A program made the translations under genes and the position numbers. DNA of 64,000 nucleotides from the NCBI GenBank assembly GCA_942492905.1, contig OW818657.1, positions 930,001 through 994,000 of the forward strand. The letters are read 5' to 3'. Below the pieces are notes generated by a model. The model saw nothing but the letters and a program-made list of their open reading frames with translations. It was not told the origin of the DNA and did not search any database. Source of the stretch: CAIZWU01 sp942492905 (GTDB lineage Bacteria > Verrucomicrobiota > Verrucomicrobiia > Verrucomicrobiales > V1-33). Position 1 is the first letter of the stretch; every line of letters begins with the position of its first letter. Of this stretch, positions 23,603 through 33,248 are shown piece after piece.

Positions 23603-24004
23603 ATGAATGATCCCAGTCAGCCCCTAACGCCGAAGCAGACCCTGCTTTTGATTCTGCTGCCGCTGATGGGCATTGTCCTCGGCCTGCGGCTCTGGCTGCA
23701 TCTGGTGCGCGTGCAGCATGTCTATCCCGGGGGATACCTGGTGCACCATTTGTTCACGGGGGTGTTGCTGGTAATCCCTGCCGCGTTTGTCCTCGCTTTT
23801 GGGACGCGGCACCGGTGGTCGGCGATCCTGGCGCGGCTGGTCCTGGGTTGCGGCAGTGGCCTGATCCTGGATGAAGTGACGTTTCTGGTGATGACGAAAG
23901 CCAGCGATGACGATTATGTGTCCGGCGTTTCCTTGTATGGAGCCATTGGGTTCATCGCCGGGGCGGTCCTCCTCCTGGGGCTGCTCTACCGGTCGCGGCG
24001 GTGA
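23603..24004 (+). CDS. Integral membrane protein of unknown function
   Basis: 133 residues from the ATG at 23603; another ATG at 23564 would add 13. Four hydrophobic helices are visible (LLLILLPLMGIVLGLRLWL, YLVHHLFTGVLLVIPAAFVL, AILARLVLGCGSGLILDEV and AIGFIAGAVLLLGLLY). The first loop carries HLVRVQHVYPGG. No family is recognised with confidence. Its stop lies 12 bases before the next gene's GTG. Confidence 0.6.
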   Translation: MNDPSQPLTPKQTLLLILLPLMGIVLGLRLWLHLVRVQHVYPGGYLVHHLFTGVLLVIPAAFVLAFGTRHRWSAILARLVLGCGSGLILDEVTFLVMTKASDDDYVSGVSLYGAIGFIAGAVLLLGLLYRSRR

Positions 24005-24016
24005 AGGGCCAGGGGA

Positions 24017-24988
24017 GTGAACTGGCTTCCCCTGAAAATCAGGCTTTCGGTGTGGCTGATCTCCCGTCAGGCTGCCGCCGTGAAATGCCCCCGACCCTTA
24101 CGTCTTCTGCTGCGGACTCTCGCCGCACTCATCCTGCTGACCGTGGTGACCATCGGATCTGGCTGGCTGTATTTTCATCCGGCCTTCGAGCGCTCGCCCC
24201 GGATCGTGTACGGCCAGCGCCATGGGCAGGATCTGACATTTGAGGTGGTGCGGCCGGCCAAACCCAATGGTCTGGGCGTGATTTTTGTGGTGAGTGGCGG
24301 CTGGAGATCGGGGGCGGATTCCTTCAAACCGTGGACCATCGCGCCGCTCCTGCGGCGGGGGTATACGATCTTCCCGGTCTGCCATGTTTCGCAGCCAACC
24401 GCCACGGTGATGGAAACGGTCGACGACGTGAACCGGGCGGTGCGGTTCATCCGTCATCGGGCGCGTGACTACGGGGTGGACCCGGCGCGGCTGGGCGTGA
24501 GCGGAGGCAGTGCCGGGGGGCACCTCAGCCTGATGCTGGCCACCCGGGGCGGCCCCGGCCCGGCGGACGCCCCGGACCCGGTGGACCGCGAATCCAGTGC
24601 GGTGCAGGCGGTGGCGATTTTCTATCCGGTGACGGATTTGCTGAATCTCGGTGATTCCACGGAGAACCTGCACGATGGCGGCGCGCCGAAGAGCTTCCTC
24701 AAGGCCTTTGCCCAGGACCCGCAGGACCTGCCCTCCTGGCAAATCACCGGCCGCGCCATGTCACCCATCTTTTATGTTACGTCGGCCCTGCCCCCGACGC
24801 TGATCTTCCACGGCGACGCCGACACCCTGGTGCCCCTGGATCAATCCCAACGTTTTCAGGCCCGGGCCAAGGAACTGGGCCGCCGCGTCGAGCTCATCAT
24901 CCATCCCGGGGGCAGCCATGGCTGGCTGACCATGATGTGGGATGTGCGCCAATTTGCGGATTGGTTCGATGAGAATTTGAAGAAATGA
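24017..24988 (+). CDS. Membrane-anchored alpha/beta hydrolase (BD-FAE/esterase-like)
   Basis: 323 residues from a GTG at 24017; a second GTG at 24080 would begin MKCPRPLRLL and is equally plausible. A hydrophobic helix (LAALILLTVVTIGSGWLYF) anchors or exports the protein. The hydrolase core has the nucleophile elbow GVSGGSAGGHL (Ser in GGSAGG), an oxyanion-type VVSGGWRSG, Asp in FHGDADTLVP and His in PGGSHGW, completing a Ser-Asp-His triad. Esterase or peptidase activity on a small substrate is likely; the substrate is not known. Confidence 0.8.
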   Translation: MNWLPLKIRLSVWLISRQAAAVKCPRPLRLLLRTLAALILLTVVTIGSGWLYFHPAFERSPRIVYGQRHGQDLTFEVVRPAKPNGLGVIFVVSGGWRSGADSFKPWTIAPLLRRGYTIFPVCHVSQPTATVMETVDDVNRAVRFIRHRARDYGVDPARLGVSGGSAGGHLSLMLATRGGPGPADAPDPVDRESSAVQAVAIFYPVTDLLNLGDSTENLHDGGAPKSFLKAFAQDPQDLPSWQITGRAMSPIFYVTSALPPTLIFHGDADTLVPLDQSQRFQARAKELGRRVELIIHPGGSHGWLTMMWDVRQFADWFDENLKK

Positions 24989-25069
24989 ATTCCAAGGGCG
25001 CGGCGGGCTCCTCCGCTGTGGCCCGGGTTAAAGGCTTGTGGCAGGCGGGTGGCTGCGTTTTGTAATCCC

Positions 25070-25762
25070 ATGATGCGACACGATGAAAACCACCGCACGC
25101 ACCGCATCGGCTGGCTCCGGGCGGCAGTGCTGGGCGCGAATGACGGGATTGTTTCCACGGCCAGTTTGATCGTCGGGGTGGCTGCGGCCGATGCCAGCCA
25201 TGGCAATGTGTTGGTGACGGGGATTGCCGGACTGGTGGCAGGTGCGATGTCGATGGCCGCGGGGGAATATGTTTCCGTCAGTTCCCAGGCCGATACTGAG
25301 CAGGCCGATCTCGAACGGGAGCGGCTGGAACTGGCCACCGAGCCTGAAAAGGAACTGGCCGAGCTGACCGCCATCTATGTGGCGCGAGGACTGGAAGCCG
25401 GACTGGCCAGTGAGGTGGCCCGTCAATTGACCGCGCATGACGCCCACGGCACCCACGCCCGCGATGAGCTGGGCATTTCCGAAAGCCTGAGTGCCCGCCC
25501 AGTGCAGGCCGCCTTCGCCTCGGCTGGCACGTTCGCGGTCGGGGCCGCCCTGCCGCTGGTGCTGGTGCTGATCGTCCCATCGGCTTCGCTAGTCTGGACG
25601 GTGTCGCTGTGCTCGCTCGTTTTCCTCGCCCTGCTCGGCGGCCTCGCGGCCCGGGCGGGCGGCTCTCCCATCTGGCGGGCCACTGCGCGTGTCACCTTCT
25701 GGGGAGCGCTGGCCATGGCCCTCACCGCCGGGGCGGGGGCGTTGTTTGGAGCGGTCGGGTGA
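25070..25762 (+). CDS. VIT1/CCC1 family iron/manganese transporter
   Basis: 230 residues starting at the first of two ATGs (25070, 25073). The family block RIGWLRAAVLGANDGIVSTA with LIVGVAAAD starts TM1; GLVAGAMSMAAGEYVSVSSQ is the conserved TM2 with its Met/Glu metal-path residues. A hydrophilic helical region rich in Glu (DLERERLELATEPEKELAEL) resembles the cytosolic metal-binding insert, and three more helices end the protein. The family moves Fe2+ or Mn2+ across membranes. Here it would act at the inner membrane, direction unknown. Confidence 0.85.
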   Translation: MMRHDENHRTHRIGWLRAAVLGANDGIVSTASLIVGVAAADASHGNVLVTGIAGLVAGAMSMAAGEYVSVSSQADTEQADLERERLELATEPEKELAELTAIYVARGLEAGLASEVARQLTAHDAHGTHARDELGISESLSARPVQAAFASAGTFAVGAALPLVLVLIVPSASLVWTVSLCSLVFLALLGGLAARAGGSPIWRATARVTFWGALAMALTAGAGALFGAVG

Positions 25763-25782
25763 GCGCGGTTTCCGGCAGGCTT

Positions 25783-26394
25783 ATGGACATCATCAGTTGC
25801 CTCGAACCAGCCCTTTTCTACAAGCACACCTATGGGCTTCGTTTCGAAATCGGCCCACCCGAAGTCGAGGCGCTGAAGCCAGACCGGTCACTCAATCCCC
25901 CCTACTTCGAAGAGGCACGCCGCAGGGCGATCACTCTTTTCGAAAGCGTATTTGAGAACGAAACCGCCGTGATTCTGGTGCTGCAGCAGTTTTCATCCGG
26001 AAGAAAGAAGATCCCGCTGACGCATCCTCTGCTCGCTCTGGCTTCAGAAGCGGGGATGACACCAATCCAATTTTCGAAGCGGCGGGATGTCGAAGCGCGC
26101 AATCTCCAGAAGCGTAAACAGCACTGGAGCCGGGCCACCGTGACAGTGAGGAAAGCCGATGCTGATTGGACAAAAATCTTGGATCTGACCCTGTATTCGG
26201 ATTTTGGAGCAGGATGGGAAGGGGATTGTTATCTGTTGAATCCCCGTCGCACCCTCGCGTTCCATCTTTACGATGACCGGGGGCTCGATGTGGTGGCGGT
26301 GGGTCGGGACAAATTGGAGCCGCTCTACCGGCGGCATCGCGATTGGATTCTGGAATACGACGAACCAGCGATTTCCAGGATGTTTGGAGAATAG
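25783..26394 (+). CDS. DUF3885-like protein
   Basis: 203 residues from the ATG at 25783, 20 bases after the VIT gene. The C-terminal part has the DUF3885 pattern: LTLYSDFGAGWEGDCYLLN, then LAFHLYDDRGLDVVAVG and LYRRHRDWILEYDEPAISRMF. The protein is soluble. The family has no known function and sometimes occurs among polymorphic-toxin immunity genes, but no toxin gene lies next to this one. Confidence 0.65.
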   Translation: MDIISCLEPALFYKHTYGLRFEIGPPEVEALKPDRSLNPPYFEEARRRAITLFESVFENETAVILVLQQFSSGRKKIPLTHPLLALASEAGMTPIQFSKRRDVEARNLQKRKQHWSRATVTVRKADADWTKILDLTLYSDFGAGWEGDCYLLNPRRTLAFHLYDDRGLDVVAVGRDKLEPLYRRHRDWILEYDEPAISRMFGE

Positions 26395-26593
26395 CCCGGG
26401 TCACCATTCCGCCCGGCGATCGTGAACCTTCTTGCCCCGAACCGCGGAACAATTACCGCCGAGGGGATAGGCCGCAGTGGGGGAAGAACATTGACTTTTG
26501 CGGAGTATTTCCGAAAACACGGGGGTGTTGGTGCCGCTGGCTTCCTGTGCGGAAGCCCAGCGGGCGCCGCTATCCCCCCGTTTACCCCCCGTT

Positions 26594-29500
26594 ATGTTCA
26601 AAATCCAATCTGCCTGCCGTCATGCCAACGGTACTCCCACCTGCCGGCCCCGAAGGAACAGTCCCGGCCACGGCCTGTTTTTTCCCCGCCTGACCCGGAC
26701 CCTGCTGGTAGCCTTTTGTACAGGGCAGGGGCTGCCAGCGATCGCGGGCACCTATCCGACGACGGGGGGCACGCAGGGTTTTACTTACACGAATGGCACC
26801 GTGCCCGGCGGGGTCACCTGGAATGACGGCACCGCGTTGAACAGCACCCTCACGGGAACCCCGCCCGCTCCGGTGGCCTCGGTGCAGAGCAGTGCGCTCC
26901 GTCTCACTGCCAACGGCGTTCCGGATACGGTCACTTCGTTCAAGCTGCCGGAGATTGATGTCGGTCTGGATGTCTCGGCCCTGACGGTTAATTTCAATCT
27001 GAAGCTGTCTGCCACCGGAACCGCCGGCGAGGGGTTTGCGGTGAATTTCGGGGACATTCCGCCCAGCGATGGTGATGGGGAGCTCGGCTGGGCACTGGCC
27101 AATGGTCTGGTGGTCGGGTGGAAGACCTATGATGATCCTGCCATCAGCGACGTGGAGGGGGAGATCGTGGTCTACGCAAACCGGGTGGTCATTGCACGTG
27201 CGCCCATGACCTTTCCCAATGATGCCACCTTCCGGCCGGTGACGGTGCGTTGGGATGCCCTGGGAGTGGACGTGCGCTGGAACAACGCTGACGTTTTCCT
27301 GAATCTGGCCGTACCGGGCTTCGCCCCGCGCGTCGGGGATACCGTGGCGTTCTCGGCCCGCACCGGGCCGGTGGCGACCCAGGAGATCAGCATCGACAAC
27401 CTCCAGGTCCTGACGACCCCCTTGGCGAATATCGTGACCGGTGGACCGGTGATCACCGAGTTTGTGGCGGAGAACAAGGACTCGTATGAGGACGAGGATC
27501 TCGAAAGTCCTGACTGGATCGAGTTGTTCAACGGCTCAGCGGCCGGGGTGTCCCTGACCGGTTGGTTCCTGACCGATGATCCGACCCTGCCCAACAAATG
27601 GGCGCTGCCCGCCGTCACCCTGGGGGCGAACCAATACCGGGTGGTCTTCGCCTCCGCGAAAAACCGGACGGTCGCCACCGGGCAATGGCATACGACCTTC
27701 ACGCTGCCGAAAGCCGGCGGTTACCTCGCGTTGGTGCGGCCTGATCTGACGGTGGCTTCGGAGTATAACTATGGCCAGCAGTATGAGGACGTGCCGTATG
27801 GAGAACTGGGCGCGGCCCGGCAGCGGGGGTATCTGGAAGTCGCCACGCCGGGCAAGAAAAACATCAGCCTGATGGATGCCGGTCCCCCGGCGGAAGACGT
27901 GGTCTTTTCCCGTGAGGGTGGCCTGCTGGCCAACACCACTCCCGCAGTGCTGTCGATCCTGCCGCCGGTGGCTCCCGGGGCCGTGGTGCGTTATTCGCTG
28001 GGCCAGACACTGCCCACAGAAATCTCGCCGGTGTATACCACTCCATTTTCCATCACCGCCAGCACCACCGTCCGGGCCCGGGTCTTCCTGCCAGGGCGGC
28101 TGCCCGGCCCGGTGAGCAGCCGGACCTTCCTCAAGCTGGATACTACCCTGACCAACTACAACAGCTCGGGATCCGTGTTCTCGTCCAATCTGCCGGTGCT
28201 GGTGATGGACAGCTTTGGGGTGTCAGTGGACAGCACCACCGATCCTGCGGGAGCCCGTCCTTTCCGTCCGGCCTATTCGGTGATGCTGGCACCCGATGGC
28301 ACCACGGGCCGCACCCGGCTGGATGCCCTGCCGGACTTCCAGGGCCGCTGCGGCACGCACGTGCGGGGCGAAAGCTCCTCGGGTTTCGGCCAGAAATCCT
28401 ATGCCTGGGAAATCTGGAACAACGAGAATCAGGACAAGGATGAATCGGTGCTGGGGCTGCCTGCAGAATCGGACTGGGCGCTGCACGGCCCGTGGTCCGA
28501 CAAATCCATGATGCGGAACTATCTGGTCTATTCGACCTTCGGGGAGATGCATCAGGACTGGTTCGCGCCGCGGGTGAAATTCGTGGAGGTCTTCTCCAAT
28601 CAGGAATCCGGCCAGCCGGTCAGTTATTCCGACTACCGCGGTGTCTATCTGCTGGTGGAGAAGATCAAGAGTTCCTCCAGCCGGCTTGGCCTGGAGAAAA
28701 CCAATCCGCTCGTGACCGACCCTCTGCTGATCCAGGGCGGCTACATCTTTAAAAAGGACAAGGCGAGCCCTGGGTCCACGGCATGGACCACCGCCAGTCA
28801 GGGGATCTCCATCCAGAGCGCTGATCCCGAAGCCCTGTCCACGGCGCAGCGGAATTATCTTCAGGGTTATATCAACTCCTTTGAAACCGCGCTCTACGGG
28901 GCTTCGTCCACCAATCCTGCCACGGGTTATGCCAAGTGGATCGACGTGCCCAGTTTCATCGACTGGCAGTGGGCGGTGGAGATCTCCAAGCAGATCGATG
29001 GTTATGTCTTCAGCACCTACTTTCACAAGGACCGCGGAGGCAAGATGAAGGCAGGGCCGCTCTGGGATTTCAACATCTCCCTCGGGAATGCCGATTACGC
29101 CGAGGGCGAATTCCGCACCGGCTGGGATTATGACGCCTCCCGGGTGGCCCCGTTGAATGGAAGCCTGTGGTTCCCGCAGCTGCACCGGGACCCCAATTAC
29201 CGGGTGGCCACGTTCGACCGTTATTGGCAGTTGCGGAATTCCGTATGGAGCACCGCCGCCATCCAGGCGCGGATCGAGGCGGTGTCCGAACTGCTGCGCG
29301 ACGGCAATCCCACGCCCGTGACCAGTTCCACTCCCTTGAGCGCGCAAAGTCCCGCCATGCGGCAATTCCGCCGGCATGCCCTGCTGGGCATCCGTCATTG
29401 GCCCAATCCGGCCGATGCCACCACCCGCACCACCTTCCAGGCAGAGGTGGCGCATTTGAAGCAGTGGATCACCGACCGGCTGGCGTGGGCCGACAACCAG

Positions 29501-31387
29501 TTCCTCCTCGGGAGCACGGCAATGCGCCCGCCGGTCCTGACCAGTGTCAATGCCGGAAACGATTCCGTGCAGGTCTCCCTCGCGCCCTTCAGCATGATGC
29601 AGCCCGGCTTCCGGTTTCCCGGTGCCGAAATCCGTTATACCACCGATGGTACGGATCCGCGGCCATCCGGGTATGGCCTGCCCGGAGCGGTGCAGAGTGT
29701 GACTTTCCTGACCGAATATGGCCAGGGCAGCTGGTTTGTTCCGACGGCGGCCAATGGAGGCTCCACCCTCGCCCTCACGGACTGGACCGGGATCACCGAT
29801 CCTCCCAATGCTGTGTCGTGGACCGCAGGCCAGCTGGGCTTTGGATTCGATGCCGGAGTTTCCTCGACCACCAATCCTACGCTCTATCACGTGGGCGGCG
29901 CGCACCTGAATGACAACACTTGGACCGGAGGGACCGGCAATGTGCAAACCGCCCTGCTGAACAACAACTCCGCCCTGATGGTGCGGGTGCCGTTCACGGT
30001 CACGGAGGATCAGCGGAACCGGCTGGTCAGCCTCAAGGCCAAGGTCCGTTATGACGATGGGTTTGTGCTGTTTGTGAATGGTGTCGAAGCGGCCCGGCAG
30101 AACATCCTTCCAGCCAGCCCGGCGGCATGGAATGCCACGGCGGATGCCACCCCCGGGACCTTCACGGATGCGCTGGGAATCACCGGCATTACGGTCGATA
30201 TCTCCCATGTGCTGGGCAGTCTGCAAACCGGCACCAACCTGCTGGCGATCCTCGCCCTCAACAAGACCGCCGCGGATACGGATCTCCTCTGCGTGCCCAG
30301 CCTCACCGGCAGTCTGGGGGTGAAACCGACGGGCCTCAATGCGCCCGCGATCACCTCGCCGGTCTACAGTGCCCCGCTGGTGCTTTCCTCGTCAGCGGTG
30401 GTGAAGGCCCGCCTGTTCGTACCGGGAACCGGACTCTGGGGACCTCTCGCCAGTTCCAATTACATTGTCGCCGCCGAACCTCCCACCCGTGAAACGCTGG
30501 TGGTTTCCGAGATCAATTATGCGCCGCTGCCGCCCACCGCGGCGGAGATCACGGCAGGTGCTATTGAGGCCAGCGATTTCGAGTTCATCGAGCTCTTGAA
30601 TACAGGTGCCAACCCCCTGGATCTCACGGGGGTGAGGCTCAGCGGAGCGGTGCAGGAGTTCAACTTCACCAATGGAGATCCCGCTGCCCTGACGCTTTTG
30701 CCGGGCGGAAGGGTGATCGTCTGCGGCAAACTCAGTGCCTTCCGCGCCCGTTATGGGAACGGGGCCCGGGTCGCTGGCGCCTTCACCGGAAACCTGAATA
30801 ACACTGGAGAGATGATCACCCTGCTGGACGGGAATGGGGCCACGCTGTGGAGCTTTGCCTATGACGAACAATCGCCCTGGCCGCTCATCAATGAGGGAGG
30901 GCACAGCATCATCCTGACCAATGCCGCGCTGCAGCCGGCGCCGGAACCTTCCCTGGGTTCCAACTGGCGGCCGGGTCCCGCGACAGGGGGCGATCCTGGA
31001 ACTTCGGGCAGCCTGCCCTTCACCCTCGTGGCGGATGCAGATGACGACGGGGATGGCGTGCCCAACCTCGCTGAATATGCCTTTGGAACCAATCCGGCGG
31101 ACCCGGGCTCCAGCCGGGCCTTGGCGGTTTCCGCCGATCCTCCGGCTCCTGGGTTCTCCCCGGTGCTCCGCTTCGAAATCCCGGTCGGGCTGAATGCCGA
31201 CGGATACCGGGTGGACATTCAAAGCAGCACCAACCTCAGCAGCTGGGCCGCTGCCGTGCCCGCGCCGGTCAATCAGGGCATCCGCTTCGGAGCAGATGGT
31301 CAGGCCTCGTCCCTCTGGGAAATGCCTGCCGCCCCCAACGGCCCGCAGGTGCCGCGGTTCTTCCGGGTCATCATCACCAAACCGTAG
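26594..31387 (+). CDS. Large secreted protein: lamin-tail domains, CotH kinase-like domain and chitobiase-type repeats
   Basis: 1597 residues from the ATG at 26594, which gives a long positively charged leader and hydrophobic segment (LTRTLLVAFCTGQGLPAIAG). In order: lectin-like beta domain (about 60-270), lamin-tail domain (about 280-410, SPDWIELFN), chitobiase C-terminal-like repeat (about 455-515), CotH domain (about 585-860: GRCGTHVRGESSSGFGQKSY, WALHGPWSDKSMMRNY, GPLWDFNISLGNADY), a second chitobiase-like repeat (about 1010) with a galactose-binding-like insert, a third repeat, a second lamin-tail domain (about 1300-1425), and a C-terminal beta tail with a DADDDGDGVPNLAEYAFGTN calcium-type motif. 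CotH proteins phosphorylate spore-coat protein in Bacillus; substrate here unknown. It is probably extracellular. Confidence 0.85.
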   Translation: MFKIQSACRHANGTPTCRPRRNSPGHGLFFPRLTRTLLVAFCTGQGLPAIAGTYPTTGGTQGFTYTNGTVPGGVTWNDGTALNSTLTGTPPAPVASVQSSALRLTANGVPDTVTSFKLPEIDVGLDVSALTVNFNLKLSATGTAGEGFAVNFGDIPPSDGDGELGWALANGLVVGWKTYDDPAISDVEGEIVVYANRVVIARAPMTFPNDATFRPVTVRWDALGVDVRWNNADVFLNLAVPGFAPRVGDTVAFSARTGPVATQEISIDNLQVLTTPLANIVTGGPVITEFVAENKDSYEDEDLESPDWIELFNGSAAGVSLTGWFLTDDPTLPNKWALPAVTLGANQYRVVFASAKNRTVATGQWHTTFTLPKAGGYLALVRPDLTVASEYNYGQQYEDVPYGELGAARQRGYLEVATPGKKNISLMDAGPPAEDVVFSREGGLLANTTPAVLSILPPVAPGAVVRYSLGQTLPTEISPVYTTPFSITASTTVRARVFLPGRLPGPVSSRTFLKLDTTLTNYNSSGSVFSSNLPVLVMDSFGVSVDSTTDPAGARPFRPAYSVMLAPDGTTGRTRLDALPDFQGRCGTHVRGESSSGFGQKSYAWEIWNNENQDKDESVLGLPAESDWALHGPWSDKSMMRNYLVYSTFGEMHQDWFAPRVKFVEVFSNQESGQPVSYSDYRGVYLLVEKIKSSSSRLGLEKTNPLVTDPLLIQGGYIFKKDKASPGSTAWTTASQGISIQSADPEALSTAQRNYLQGYINSFETALYGASSTNPATGYAKWIDVPSFIDWQWAVEISKQIDGYVFSTYFHKDRGGKMKAGPLWDFNISLGNADYAEGEFRTGWDYDASRVAPLNGSLWFPQLHRDPNYRVATFDRYWQLRNSVWSTAAIQARIEAVSELLRDGNPTPVTSSTPLSAQSPAMRQFRRHALLGIRHWPNPADATTRTTFQAEVAHLKQWITDRLAWADNQFLLGSTAMRPPVLTSVNAGNDSVQVSLAPFSMMQPGFRFPGAEIRYTTDGTDPRPSGYGLPGAVQSVTFLTEYGQGSWFVPTAANGGSTLALTDWTGITDPPNAVSWTAGQLGFGFDAGVSSTTNPTLYHVGGAHLNDNTWTGGTGNVQTALLNNNSALMVRVPFTVTEDQRNRLVSLKAKVRYDDGFVLFVNGVEAARQNILPASPAAWNATADATPGTFTDALGITGITVDISHVLGSLQTGTNLLAILALNKTAADTDLLCVPSLTGSLGVKPTGLNAPAITSPVYSAPLVLSSSAVVKARLFVPGTGLWGPLASSNYIVAAEPPTRETLVVSEINYAPLPPTAAEITAGAIEASDFEFIELLNTGANPLDLTGVRLSGAVQEFNFTNGDPAALTLLPGGRVIVCGKLSAFRARYGNGARVAGAFTGNLNNTGEMITLLDGNGATLWSFAYDEQSPWPLINEGGHSIILTNAALQPAPEPSLGSNWRPGPATGGDPGTSGSLPFTLVADADDDGDGVPNLAEYAFGTNPADPGSSRALAVSADPPAPGFSPVLRFEIPVGLNADGYRVDIQSSTNLSSWAAAVPAPVNQGIRFGADGQASSLWEMPAAPNGPQVPRFFRVIITKP

Positions 31388-31405
31388 TCCGGTTCCCTGA
31401 CCTCC

Positions 31406-31425
31406 GGCGCGCCCTGGGGCGCGCC
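31406..31425. terminator. Convergent-gene hairpin
   Basis: GGCGCGCC (31406-31413), a CTGG loop and GGCGCGCC (31418-31425) form a perfect hairpin between the convergent CotH and purB genes. It could act on both strands; no T-run follows on either side. Confidence 0.4.
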
Positions 31426-31434
31426 GCGCCGGGG

Positions 31435-32859
31435 CTACAGGATTTCCCCCGGCTGGACTTTGGTGGCGGCGGGGTATTTGCCAACCCAGGCCGCCGCGGT
31501 GCTGGCAATGGCTTCCACCTGGGCAGCGGCGGCGCCGGTTTTGTGCGAGCCGGCCTCAAAGAGTTCGTCGAGGCGCGCGCGGGTGGTTTTCAGACGGGTG
31601 TCCTTGGCGAGGCGGTCGAGCAGATTGTTGACGGTGGTTTTGCCGTCGCGCAGATCGCGCACGGTGGCGACGGCATGCTCCTTGATGGCTTCGTGCGCGG
31701 TCTCGCGGCCAACCCCGGCTTTGACGGCTTCCATGAGGAAGGTGGTGGTGAGCAGGAAGGGCAGGTAACGTTCGGTTTCGCGGGCGATCACCGCCGGGAA
31801 GACTTCCATCTGCTTGAGCACGGTCAGGGTCGTTTCCAGCACGCCGTCGATGGCGAAGAAGGCGTCCGGCAGGACGACGCGCCGGACCACGGAGCACGAG
31901 ACATCGCCTTCGTTCCATTGGTCGCCGGCGAGACCGTGGGCCATGGTGACGTGCCCTTTCAGGATGGTGTGGAAGCCGTTGATGCGTTCGCAGGAGCGGC
32001 TGTTCATCTTGTGGGGCATGGCACTGGAGCCGGTCTGTCCGGGAGCGAAGCCTTCACTGGCCAATTCATGTCCCGCCATGAGACGCATCGTTTTGGCGAA
32101 GCTGGAGGGGCCGCTGGCGAGATCGCAGAGCGCACAGACGACGCGGGCATCAAGGCTGCGGGGATAGACCTGTCCGACGGCAGTGAATGCGGAAGGCAGG
32201 CCGAGGTGATGGGCGACTTTGTTTTCGAGGGAGGCGACTTTGGCGAGGTCTCCGCCGAACAGATTGATCTGATCCAACTGGGTGCCGGTGGCGCCTTTGA
32301 GCCCGCGGACCGGGTAACTGTGGAGCAGTTGCTCCAGACTGGTGAGGCTGCCGATCAATTCCTCGGCAAACATGGCGAGGCGTTTGCCCAGGGTGGTGGG
32401 CTGGGCGGCGACGTTGTGGGTGCGGGCGGTCAGAATGATGTCCTTGTTCTCCCGGGCGCGGTCCGTGAGGGCGTTCAGGGTGGCGACGCCTTTGACAAGG
32501 ATGACGTGGAGGGACCGGAAGATCTGGAGCTGCTCCACATTTTCCGTGAGATCACGGCTGGTCATGCCTTTGTGGATGTGCTCGTGGCCGGCCAGTTCGC
32601 AGAATTCATCGATCCGCGCTTTGACATCATGCCGGGTGGCCCGCTCGCGGCGCATGATGGCGGCGATGTCGATGCTGTCGCGGACGCGCTGGTAGTCGGC
32701 GATGGCGTCGGCCGGGATGTCGAGGCCGAGTTCCCGCTGGGCCTTCATCACCGCGATCCAAAGCTCGCGTTCGAGGCGGACTTTCCCTTCCGGGGACCAG
32801 ATGCCGGTGATGGCGGGCGAGGCGTAGCGTTCAGCGAGGACGTTGGGAATGAAACTCAT
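31435..32859 (-). CDS. purB: Adenylosuccinate lyase
   Basis: 474 residues. PurB splits SAICAR and adenylosuccinate, releasing fumarate, in purine synthesis. The fumarase/aspartase superfamily signature GSSAMPHKMNSRSCERI carries the catalytic Ser loop; HKGMTSRDLTENV and RTHNVAAQPTTLGKR (the TxH general-acid region) are the other two conserved blocks. Length fits the longer eukaryote/Bacteroidota-like PurB type. The ATG at 32859 is the natural start. No other pur gene is adjacent. Confidence 0.95.
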   Translation of the reverse strand: MSFIPNVLAERYASPAITGIWSPEGKVRLERELWIAVMKAQRELGLDIPADAIADYQRVRDSIDIAAIMRRERATRHDVKARIDEFCELAGHEHIHKGMTSRDLTENVEQLQIFRSLHVILVKGVATLNALTDRARENKDIILTARTHNVAAQPTTLGKRLAMFAEELIGSLTSLEQLLHSYPVRGLKGATGTQLDQINLFGGDLAKVASLENKVAHHLGLPSAFTAVGQVYPRSLDARVVCALCDLASGPSSFAKTMRLMAGHELASEGFAPGQTGSSAMPHKMNSRSCERINGFHTILKGHVTMAHGLAGDQWNEGDVSCSVVRRVVLPDAFFAIDGVLETTLTVLKQMEVFPAVIARETERYLPFLLTTTFLMEAVKAGVGRETAHEAIKEHAVATVRDLRDGKTTVNNLLDRLAKDTRLKTTRARLDELFEAGSHKTGAAAAQVEAIASTAAAWVGKYPAATKVQPGEIL

Positions 32860-32928
32860 CCCGCCAAATGGCCACGGATCAGGGGAGGTGCAAGCGGGGG
32901 GTGAATCGGGCGTCCGGGGACGCCTTGG

Positions 32929-33093
32929 TCAGGGTTTGAGGACGGCTCTGAGGCGGGCCATGAGACGGCCATTTACGGCATGGGCCGCGGGGAGATGGAC
33001 CGTGACCTGCCCGGGCGCGTCATCAAAGTGAAGATCGTTTCCGGTGGAAACATCAACCTCTCCACCCTGGCCTTCCGCCCCGCCGGCACGCAA
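32929..33093 (-). pseudogene. Possible short gene or C-terminal remnant upstream of purB
   Basis: On the minus strand a 54-codon frame with a TTG start (or open from about 33114) has strong third-position GC and reads GGEVDVSTGNDLHFDDAPGQ, VTVHLPAAHAVNGRLMARLR and AVLKP. An in-frame TGA lies just upstream (about 33113-33115). It looks like the end of a protein, possibly a decayed gene, but I recognise no family. The rest of the 389-base gap 32860-33248 shows nothing I can support except the promoter of the next gene. Confidence 0.3.
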
Positions 33094-33248
33094 CGGAAGG
33101 GACCGGACATCTCAGCCATTCGAACGCCGCTGCCGCCCGTCGCTTCCAACCCCGCCAAAGATAGGTGCCGTCCATCCGGTATTAGCTTGGCAAACTCCGG
33201 GAATCCATATCCTTTTGACCGGCAGGCCTGACTCTCCATCTCTCCCCC

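Noticed and set aside
28223..30226. Long antisense open frame inside the CotH gene
   Set aside because: Shadow of a strongly biased coding frame; no family motif.
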